Positions 15,182-20,407 of a DNA stretch of 20,407 nucleotides are shown piece by piece. This stretch comes from DASYAN01 sp036501345 (GTDB taxonomy: Bacteria > Chloroflexota > Ktedonobacteria > Ktedonobacterales > Ktedonobacteraceae): NCBI GenBank assembly GCA_036501345.1, contig DASYAN010000121.1:1-20407 (forward strand). Direction: 5' to 3'. Under the pieces are notes generated by a model. The model did not search any database and was not told where the DNA came from. It saw nothing but the letters and a program-made list of their open reading frames with translations. How positions within the stretch are numbered: position 1 is the first letter of the stretch; each line of letters starts with the position of its first letter. The position numbers were made by a program, and so were the translations under genes.

Positions 15182-15256
15182 TTCTAGGCTATTTAGGGAC
15201 AACTTTGAACAAAAAGATACATTTGTCTCTTTTAAGGTGGACTTGTCCCTCTAGAA
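15182..15256. repeat. 75-bp palindromic copy of the box-bearing end motif
   Basis: TTCTAGG at 15182, AGGGACAACTTTGA at 15195-15208, and the complementary TTGTCCCT at 15243-15250 and CTAGAA at 15251-15256 form an inverted unit. The core AAAAGATACA/TGTCTCTTTT (15212-15233) pairs at 9 of 10 positions around a TT centre, and the AGGGACAA/TTGTCCCT arms share the same axis at 15222.5. It looks like two cassette ends fused head to head with no cargo. The rest of the 390-base gap 15072-15462 holds only small inverted repeats. Confidence 0.55.
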
Positions 15257-15405
15257 GGTCAGTTTCCCTCTTTATTAAGAGTTAAGAATACCTCTCTCTA
15301 ATAGCTCACTCAAGGGTGATAGAGCCCCAAAGCTTTGCCTATTACGGCCAAAATAGTAAGAGTTTCCCCTTGTTTTTCCCAAATTTGTCTGGTCTACTCG
15401 TTAGA

Positions 15406-15436
15406 AAGGTTAGTGTACAAGCAACACACTAGCCTT
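15406..15436. repeat. 11-bp inverted repeat downstream of the integrase remnant
   Basis: AAGGTTAGTGT (15406-15416) and ACACTAGCCTT (15426-15436) pair at 10 of 11 positions, the exception being a G-T wobble, around a 9-nt loop. It lies just beyond the integrase stop. No T-run follows in either direction, so it may be a recombinase core-type site or a weak terminator. Confidence 0.35.
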
Positions 15437-15462
15437 CCTCACAAGTCAAGCTCAATTTCACC

Positions 15463-16293
15463 TCAAACAGAACCATTGACACCCTTTCTGACACCATAAC
15501 GCGATAGAAACTCGTGATATGTTACCATTGACTCCTCTTGATCACCTGGAACCGTATGCGCATACACCCGCCAAGTAGCAGCAGGGTTAGAGTGACCCAA
15601 GATCTTACTCACTGTTGTCACTGGCACATTCAGCTTCAACATAATCGATGCAGCAGTATGCTGAAGTGTATGAAGTTTCGTTGTAGCCGGAATCTCCGCT
15701 GCTATCAAAAGCTTTCGATAAAGCCGCAAAATACCAGATGGAGTAAGATTATGCCCTCGTGCATTCGTAAACACCAAATCCAAATCTTCCCATTTCGAAC
15801 CAACTCTCAACCGCCTTTCTATCTGTGCATCCCTATGAATGATCAGAGCAGACATCGCAAAATCAGTCAGTACGATCTTACGAAGAGAACTACGCGTCTT
15901 CGGCTTCCCCTCCCAATGTTTCGTTTCTCCATCCAGCGTGTAATAACTCGCCTTTCGTCTGATAGTGATCTCCTTTTTGATAAAATCCACGTCTGACCAT
16001 AACAAACCAGCTAACTCACCATGCCGTAATCCAGAACCAATAGCAAGAGAGATGAGCGCCCACGATTGCAACGCCCATGCTTTTTTCTGGCCCCACTCAT
16101 AGGCGATATTCAGGAGTCGAGCAATCTGCTCAGGCGCAACAATCTCAATTTCCTCTTTCTCTCCACATTCTACCGGGAGCTTTACCACTGCTGCAGGATT
16201 GCGTAAAAGCAACTCCCAGGAAACCGCATCCTGCAAGGCAACGGAGAAAGCCCCTAAGGTTGCACGAAGGGTTGACTCAGAACACTCCTGAGA
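15463..16293 (-). pseudogene. Truncated tyrosine recombinase (phage-integrase family)
   Basis: The frame is open from just after a TAG at 16296-16294; a TTG start is possible at 16236. It begins STLRATLGAFSVALQDAV, the end of a core-binding domain, so the first 100 or so residues of a normal integrase are missing. The catalytic domain follows. Counting from the TTG at 16236, Arg71 (SGLRHGE), Lys114, His189, His215 (LGHSNP) and the nucleophile Tyr225 (WRVYAHT) are present. The HxxR box reads HTLQH, so the second catalytic Arg is Gln192 (codon CAG). Loss of that Arg normally abolishes strand cleavage. Together the truncation and substitution indicate a dead integrase. It lies directly downstream of a 34-codon ORF and a double-CxxC gene on the same strand. 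Confidence 0.75.
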
Positions 16294-16358
16294 CTATCTA
16301 TATCTAATAAATCCTCTAATGATGGAGTCGGTTTACTCGTATGCTTACTTCTAGCCAT
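16254..16358 (-). CDS. 34-codon ORF with a strong ribosome site, leading into the integrase remnant
   Basis: ATG at 16358 is preceded by AGGAGGTG, the best ribosome site in this part of the window. The product is MARSKHTSKPTPSLEDLLDI plus 14 residues, ending at 16254. It overlaps the integrase frame by about 40 nt in another frame. The MARSKH start is the kind of N-terminus integrases often have, so this is probably the original integrase start joined by a deletion and frameshift to the distant catalytic half. It is best read as part of the pseudogene rather than an independent peptide. Confidence 0.45.
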   Translation of the reverse strand: MARSKHTSKPTPSLEDLLDIDSLRSVLSQPFVQP

Positions 16359-16368
16359 AGAACACCTC

Positions 16369-16653
16369 CTACTCTTGGCTATTGGTATCAACAGAAGCCG
16401 TGAACATCCCTGCATAACACGTAGGACAAAGAAATGCAGTCTGCACTCGAAATGGTGCAACTTCCCTCAGACAGGCCAGGCTCCGTAAGCAATCAGGAGA
16501 GACCACCTGATCACAGCCCTGACATCGTGAGAACAGGCGACCTAGCCATTTGAAGAGGACAAGCGCTTGTTCACTAGAAAGTGAGATCATTTGACCAGAA
16601 CCATCAGCAAGACAGACTTGATCATCAGAAATCCTTTCTGGAGACCCATACAC
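16369..16653 (-). CDS. Small double-CxxC (zinc-ribbon-like) protein upstream of the integrase
   Basis: From a GTG at 16653 the product is 94 residues; the start is uncertain because no good ribosome site is seen, and the frame stays open far upstream only as the antisense of the TnpB remnant. The recognisable part has a helix (SLSSEQALVLFKWLGRLF, about 25-42) followed by CQGC (44-47), CLRSLAC (55-61) and CPTC (76-79), which suggests one zinc-ribbon fold with two CxxC pairs. The stop at 16369 lies 10 nt before the ATG of the 34-codon integrase leader, so the two were probably an operon. Its job may be regulation of, or partnership with, the integrase; this is inference. The adjacent IS605-type element probably cut its 5' end. 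Confidence 0.5.
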   Translation of the reverse strand: MYGSPERISDDQVCLADGSGQMISLSSEQALVLFKWLGRLFSRCQGCDQVVSPDCLRSLACLREVAPFRVQTAFLCPTCYAGMFTASVDTNSQE

Positions 16654-16728
16654 CTTGAGGCTATGGGAGGAAAGAAAGCTGTCCGCAGACAGGGATCTAT
16701 CCTTGTCCCTAAGCTTAATGAGGTTTTT

Positions 16729-16748
16729 ATAGACAAATGCTTGTCTAT
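16729..16748 (+). repeat. Left-end hairpin of the IS200/IS605-type element
   Basis: ATAGACAA, loop ATGC, TTGTCTAT forms a perfect 8-bp stem 16 nt before the tnpB start. Subterminal hairpins like this are recognised as single strands by TnpA in IS200/IS605 elements. No tnpA is present here. Confidence 0.5.
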
Positions 16749-16764
16749 ATGAGATATTTTTTGC

Positions 16765-17501
16765 ATGGACAGAACGATTGTCGTCCAACTGAATCCGACC
16801 AAAGAGCAGATTGCTATTTTGGATCGAACCATGCAAGAGTATACTGAGTGCTTTAACGCTGTGTGTCGTGTGGGTTTTGAGACGGGATGCAGCAATGGGG
16901 TAGAGTTGCATAAGCGAACCTACTACCCACTGCGTGCTTCTTACCCTGATCTCCCTGCTCAATTGGTGTGTGCCGCTCGTGTCAAAGCTACTGAAGCAGT
17001 CAAATCTGCTCTTACGTGGAGCAAGAAACACGCAGCTCGTTACCCGAAATTGGTCGAAAAGGCAAAAAAGCGAGGCAGGTCTATCCCCAAATTCAAGCCC
17101 GTTCGTTGTCCACAATCGCAGTCCGCCCCTATCCGCTACGACGCTCGTTCGTATTGGGTCAAGTGGGAAAGCCTGACCGCTAGTGTTGCCACTGTTGAGG
17201 GACGTGTTGTGATGGGCTTTACGGTCCCCAAGCACGCGCTCCAGTACGTAGGCAACAAGGTCTGTTCTGCTGACCTCTGCTTGCATCATGGACGCTACTT
17301 TCCTCATATCGTTGTCACTATTCCTGCTCCGGTTGTCGATCAATCCGGTGATGTGATTGGTGTTGACCTTGAACTCAATCGTCCGGCGGTTACGTCTCAT
17401 CGTCGCTTCTTGGGAAAGCAGATCTCAATGCGTCTGTAAATATTCGAGAGAAGCTTCTCTCGACTCTTGCCGACTTCGGTACATCCTTAGTCGGTGGGTA
17501 G
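16765..17501 (+). pseudogene. tnpB: TnpB RNA-guided nuclease remnant with the central region deleted
   Basis: TnpB is the RNA-guided nuclease of IS200/IS605 elements. The ATG at 16765 begins MDRTIVVQLNPTKEQIAIL, the usual N-terminal wedge region, and the frame continues through VIGVDLELNRPAVTS, where Asp201 is the RuvC-I catalytic residue, to RRFLGK. At 17420 the family sequence jumps: the ORF ends five codons later (QISMRL), but the next frame reads DLNASVNIREKLL at 17421-17459, the RuvC-III motif and C-terminus, stopping at 17499-17501. About 150 residues, including the RuvC-II Glu and the zinc ribbon, are missing, and the two parts are out of frame. The product cannot cut DNA. It might still bind its RNA, but that is speculation. 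Confidence 0.8.
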
Positions 17502-17566
17502 CCCGTCAAGCTGCCTATCGTGTCAACTCTTCGGAGTTAGACACAAGCTTATCCCGTTCAGGGGAT
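17421..17566 (+). ncRNA. Candidate omega-RNA (right-end RNA) of the TnpB element
   Basis: TnpB guides are processed from the 3' end of tnpB plus the right end. Here the region keeps strong structure: an 18-bp perfect palindrome CGAGAGAAGCTTCTCTCG (17445-17462), a hairpin GTGTC-AACTC/GAGTT-GACAC with a TTCG loop and one bulged A (17520-17544), and ATCCC/GGGAT (17551-17566). The guide would be whatever follows about 17567. The limits are inferred from the family. Confidence 0.45.
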
Positions 17567-17574
17567 TGAGTCAC

Positions 17575-17603
17575 TTGACAGAAAAAATCTGTGCTAGAAT
17601 ATA
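17575..17603 (+). promoter_or_regulatory. Promoter-like sequence before the gene at 17704
   Basis: A consensus -35 TTGACA (17575-17580) is followed after 17 nt by AATATA (17598-17603); TAGAAT and two TATAGT alternatives lie nearby at other spacings. The -35 box begins 8 nt after the last right-end hairpin, so the element may have brought or completed it. Confidence 0.45.
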
Positions 17604-17636
17604 GTATAGTAGAAAATAGCCAATATGACTATAAGA

Positions 17637-17668
17637 ATACTATGGACATGGGTTTCTATTCATAGTAT
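17637..17668. promoter_or_regulatory. Perfect 8-bp inverted repeat in the 5' leader
   Basis: ATACTATG (17637-17644) and CATAGTAT (17661-17668) flank a 16-nt spacer, 35 nt before the start at 17704 and downstream of the predicted promoter. It could be an operator or a leader hairpin. Confidence 0.4.
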
Positions 17669-17703
17669 GCTAGGGGTGGCAAATACTCATCAGGAGTGCT
17701 TAC

Positions 17704-18333
17704 ATGCAATGTAATTCGTGTGGGAATCAGCTCCCAAGGGAAGCTGAGTTTTCGACAGAAGTATTCTACTGCCCTAACTGTGGCCGAATAGTCACCTCTA
17801 CAGCTTCAGGCTCCGCTATCGCTCCTGATGAACTAACAACTAGATCATTCTCTGAAGTTCCAAGGCAGCCATTTCCATCAACGAACTATGGATCATCCTC
17901 CTATGAAATGACACAGAAAAACCCCTATAGTTATAATCCGTATCAACAATCGGCTTATCGTGTCACTGCGCCACCACAATCTCTTCTTCCATCTCAATCC
18001 GTTCTTCCCCAAAGAGGAGTTGGTCAATTTATCAAAACTCATTATTTGAAGCTTCTCATTTTGATCTCAATCTTACTTTTCTGGGTCTCTTTATTGGATT
18101 TAGCTATGAAACCTAGCAATACACCTAATAGACCCATCGATAATTTATGCGTTCTTCTTTTTCTCATCTTTTGGCCTACAAATTCGATTATTGCACTTTA
18201 TCAAACTGCTCGTATAAAACGCTGGGGATGGTTTGTATCCATTCTCATATTGTCACCTATAATTAGTGTTGGCTCCTTTGTTTATGTTCTCATAGGCCCC
18301 ACAACATTACCACGAAAATATCGCCTACGTTAA
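17704..18333 (+). CDS. Zinc-ribbon membrane protein of unknown function
   Basis: The product has 209 residues. The ATG has AGGAGTG about 6 nt upstream. An N-terminal zinc ribbon is formed by Cys3, Cys6, Cys23 and Cys26 (CNSCG and CPNCG), typical of the short zinc_ribbon found on many bacterial membrane proteins. A long Ser/Pro/Tyr/Gln-rich linker (about 31-108) with NPYSYNPYQQ-type sequence follows. Three hydrophobic segments lie at about 115-134, 147-167 and 174-197, ending in a short basic tail (RKYRLR). The ribbon and linker are probably cytoplasmic. No enzymatic motif is visible. The gene stands alone, with its own promoter-like sequence and inverted repeat upstream; the next gene starts 116 nt later on the same strand. 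Confidence 0.8.
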   Translation: MQCNSCGNQLPREAEFSTEVFYCPNCGRIVTSTASGSAIAPDELTTRSFSEVPRQPFPSTNYGSSSYEMTQKNPYSYNPYQQSAYRVTAPPQSLLPSQSVLPQRGVGQFIKTHYLKLLILISILLFWVSLLDLAMKPSNTPNRPIDNLCVLLFLIFWPTNSIIALYQTARIKRWGWFVSILILSPIISVGSFVYVLIGPTTLPRKYRLR

Positions 18334-18449
18334 ATTGTTCTTATTTTCACTACTTGGCTATAAGAATATTCTTTAAAGGTTTTTAGCTTATAAAAATAAA
18401 TACTATTTGAAGCAAGCTCATATTGAGAGAACATAGAGAAGGAGAGCCT

Positions 18450-19811
18450 TTGTACATAATGAAGAACGTAGAGAACATGGAAGCCCTGGAGCAAGTTGTA
18501 TCCGAAGAGCTTCGGTTGCTGAATATACCAGGAGCCACAATCGCAGTTGTATATGAGGAAGAGCTCGCCTTTGCTAAAGGGTTTGGTATCGCTAGTAGTG
18601 AAACAGGTGCTCCACTCACACCAGATATGCTTTTGCGCATTGGCTCGGTTACCAAAGTGATCACCGCCTATACGCTCATTAGCCTCGTGCAGGAACAGCA
18701 GCTTGACGTTCACACGCCAATAGCCACTTATGTGCCAGACCTGCCAGCACAAGTTGGACGATTAACTATTCACCAACTCCTTTGTCATACCGCCGGACTG
18801 AAGGATGATTTCAGCCACTATGGGCCTCATGATGATGCAGCACTAGGACAGGCCATCCTTCGCTATGGAGACCAACATTTCTTTGTCGAACCGGGCCAGA
18901 TCTTTTCGTATTCTGCCCTGGGATACGCCGTTGCCGGAGTCGTGATTGAGGCACTGAGTAAGCAATCTTATGCCCAGGCTATACAAGAGCGTGTACTCTC
19001 ACCGCTCAAGATGGAGCGCAGCACCTTTTATCCAACTATGGCGATGACCTATCCCTTGTCTCAAGGTCATGAGATTGCTGGTTTGCGACAATGGAGAGTC
19101 GTTCGTCCCTATGATGATACGGCGGAACGCTGGCCATCCGGCTTTCTCTTTTCAAATGTTATCGAACTTTCACGTTTTACAAGAGCTTTTATGGATGACG
19201 GACGACTTGATGGTGTACAGGTCCTCTTACCAGAAGTGATTGCAGTACTGACACAGCCCCATGTTAAACTTCTTGAGTCCTCTAACAATGACTATTATGG
19301 CTATGGCGTTTTTCTCAGCGAGAATTATGGCGTGCGCCATATTGCCCTTGGAGGAAGTAGAAGAGGCTTCAGCAGCCATCTGCAAATGATCCCTGAACAT
19401 CGCTTCGCCGTGCTTCAACTACTCAACCGAGCAGGAACCATACAAATGAAGAGAACCTCTGAGAAAGCCTTGGAGCTCTTCCTTTCACTCGAAACACAGC
19501 CCACGCCATCCTTGCCTGCGGAATTACCTATCACCACAGCAGAGATCCAGCGTTTGGCTGGTCGCTACAGACGCCCTTATATCCATACAACAAAATCAAA
19601 TTTCCTGCAATTGGTTGATACTGAGAAAAAACTGATGTTGGGTTTTGGTGATAGACGTCCTCTCTTTCCTGTGAAGAAAATCGATGAGGGACAGTTTGCT
19701 GTCCATTTTGGACTACATATCCCTCCATTTACCTTCGCTTTTCAGAAAGGGGTAAACGAAGAAGAAGACTATATCTGCTGTACGCATCGCGCCCACAAGC
19801 GGATAATTTAG
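18450..19811 (+). CDS. Beta-lactamase-fold serine hydrolase (class C/PBP-like)
   Basis: Members of this family cleave beta-lactams, D-amino-acid peptides or esters by way of an active-site serine. The frame is open from 18423. I choose TTG at 18450 because AAGGAG lies 5 nt before it; ATG at 18459 is an alternative 14 nt from the same site. The SxxK motif is SVTK (Ser66 and Lys69 from the TTG), in RIGSVTKVITA. The second motif, usually YxN, reads YSA (Tyr154-Ser-Ala156) in FSYSALGY, so the Asn is missing. The third box is GGSRRGFSS. Residues about 330-450 look like the C-terminal beta-barrel domain attached to many such hydrolases (LAGRYRRPY onward). No signal peptide is evident, so it is probably cytoplasmic. 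Esterase activity is more likely than beta-lactamase activity. The EamA transporter follows after 81 nt. Confidence 0.88.
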   Translation: MYIMKNVENMEALEQVVSEELRLLNIPGATIAVVYEEELAFAKGFGIASSETGAPLTPDMLLRIGSVTKVITAYTLISLVQEQQLDVHTPIATYVPDLPAQVGRLTIHQLLCHTAGLKDDFSHYGPHDDAALGQAILRYGDQHFFVEPGQIFSYSALGYAVAGVVIEALSKQSYAQAIQERVLSPLKMERSTFYPTMAMTYPLSQGHEIAGLRQWRVVRPYDDTAERWPSGFLFSNVIELSRFTRAFMDDGRLDGVQVLLPEVIAVLTQPHVKLLESSNNDYYGYGVFLSENYGVRHIALGGSRRGFSSHLQMIPEHRFAVLQLLNRAGTIQMKRTSEKALELFLSLETQPTPSLPAELPITTAEIQRLAGRYRRPYIHTTKSNFLQLVDTEKKLMLGFGDRRPLFPVKKIDEGQFAVHFGLHIPPFTFAFQKGVNEEEDYICCTHRAHKRII

Positions 19812-19820
19812 AGATCTCAG

Positions 19821-19839
19821 CCTTCTCATCACTAGAAGG
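19821..19839 (+). terminator. Weak hairpin after the serine hydrolase gene
   Basis: CCTTCT (19821-19826) and AGAAGG (19834-19839) pair across a 7-nt loop 10 nt after the stop. There is no T-run, so termination is doubtful and read-through into the transporter gene is possible. Confidence 0.2.
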
Positions 19840-19892
19840 TCTTACAGACGTATTACAGCTAAACGACGAAATAGAAATGTAGTAAACACTAT

Positions 19893-20407
19893 ATGCAACT
19901 CATTGGTATCGCACTCGGTGGCTGTGTTGCCCTCTTCTGGGGTCTAGCAGACTCTTTCGCCACACTATCGGCACGTCGCCTGACAACCTTTCAGACCACG
20001 CTTATCTCTCAAGTAGTGGGCTTGCTTGCTTTGAACATTCTGCTCATATTCGTGCATGTATTTAACCCATCAATCACCATTGGGCTTTCACTAGAAAATA
20101 TGGGTGCAGGTATGCTAGCAGGCACATTTGCCTTTATTGGCTATCTCTCCTTATATCGAGCCCTAGCAATTGGACCTGTGGCAATTACCAGCCCTCTTTC
20201 TTCTACAAGTGCAATTGTAACGCTAGCACTCTCTATGCTTATCTTACATGAATCTGTCACCCTCCTGGAAGGAATAGCTCTGGCAACGGTAATCCTCGGC
20301 ATTGTATTAGTTTCCACCCGTTATCAAGATGTCTTGGCTATTCTACAGCAGAGATCTTCCGGGTTCTCGGTCGGGAAAGGAATACTCTGGGCATATGTAG
20401 CACTGTT
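19893..20407 (+). CDS. EamA/DMT-superfamily transporter (3' partial)
   Basis: An ATG at 19893 opens a frame that stays open to the window end (171 complete codons). It begins MQLIGIALGGCVALFWGLAD, and the hydrophobic segments repeat at the spacing of EamA (drug/metabolite transporter) proteins: about 4-22, 35-55, 66-90, 96-115 and 120-140. The motif YRALAIGPVAITSPLSSTSA followed by LHESVTLLEGIALATVILGI is typical of the end of the first EamA repeat, after which the second repeat starts near residue 165 (GKGILWAYVAL). These proteins export metabolites or small molecules across the cytoplasmic membrane; the substrate is not predictable. The ribosome site is weak. It follows the serine hydrolase gene on the same strand by 81 nt, and they may be co-transcribed. 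Confidence 0.8.
   Translation, partial: MQLIGIALGGCVALFWGLADSFATLSARRLTTFQTTLISQVVGLLALNILLIFVHVFNPSITIGLSLENMGAGMLAGTFAFIGYLSLYRALAIGPVAITSPLSSTSAIVTLALSMLILHESVTLLEGIALATVILGIVLVSTRYQDVLAILQQRSSGFSVGKGILWAYVAL

Larger units (their letters stand above)
16729..17566 (+). mobile_element. Internally deleted IS200/IS605-type element (tnpB only)
   Basis: A left hairpin (16729-16748), a tnpB remnant (16765-17501) and two right-end hairpins (17520-17544 and 17551-17566) are arranged as in tnpB-only IS605 relatives. The outer limits are approximate, since the target motif cannot be read with certainty. The element sits between the integrase-associated gene and the promoter-like sequence at 17575. 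Confidence 0.6.

Noticed and set aside
15300..15462. tRNA gene or attachment site next to the integrase
   Set aside because: No T-arm-like GGTTCGAATC sequence or cloverleaf could be found, and no direct repeat pair was seen.
16654..17400. Long minus-strand extension upstream of the double-CxxC gene
   Set aside because: It is the antisense of the tnpB remnant; only the part below about 16653 has its own conserved features.

Overview
The window looks like an accessory, insertion-rich stretch of a Chloroflexota genome, most likely class Ktedonobacteria. That placement is inference. It rests on the protein-kinase/transmembrane/CBM-like fusion gene, the GT-C mannosyltransferase-type membrane protein, the density of decayed insertion sequences and the medium GC content; no rRNA or other taxonomic marker is present.

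Layout. Positions 1-2412 are mobile debris: the tail of an ISKra4-like transposase, a small AT-rich hypothetical gene, and a 1.69-kb element with inverted ends that joins the C-terminus of an IS4-type transposase to an N-terminally truncated DDE transposase of another family. At 2815-4815 (minus) lies a membrane-anchored protein with a kinase fold, a repeat-containing linker and a C-terminal carbohydrate-binding-like domain. Its catalytic residues are replaced, so it is predicted to be a pseudokinase. At 4970-7004 (minus) is a dead IS21-type istA/istB pair with three frameshifts and a truncated istB. At 7346-10073 (minus) is an intact cytochrome bd oxidase operon, cydA-cydB, followed by a small two-helix membrane protein.

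Positions 10286-11500 hold small genes and several unusual non-coding structures: a compact RNA-like fold ending in a T-run, and a 728-bp cassette bounded by inverted transposon-like ends with 21-bp-phased boxes around one well-formed orphan gene. A third copy of the end motif occurs as a nearly pure 75-bp palindrome at 15182-15256. Between them lie a hypothetical gene (11609-12559), a polytopic GT-C type glycosyltransferase (12630-14351) and a convergent secreted protein with a possible double-psi beta-barrel domain (14376-15071).

Positions 15463-17566 are again mobile: a truncated tyrosine recombinase with a substituted catalytic Arg, a 34-codon ORF and a double-CxxC small protein upstream of it, and then an IS200/IS605-type element. 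The TnpB of that element has lost its middle (RuvC-I joined out of frame to RuvC-III), while the hairpins at both ends and the omega-RNA-like 3' region survive. The right part (17704-20407) is ordinary chromosome: a zinc-ribbon membrane protein, a beta-lactamase-fold serine hydrolase and the start of an EamA-type transporter.

How the genes work together. Only cydA, cydB and the small membrane gene form a convincing operon. The serine hydrolase and the transporter may be co-transcribed. The strongest candidates for something undescribed are the phased-box inverted ends (two forms in this window, no cognate transposase here) and the internally deleted TnpB element with its RNA end retained.
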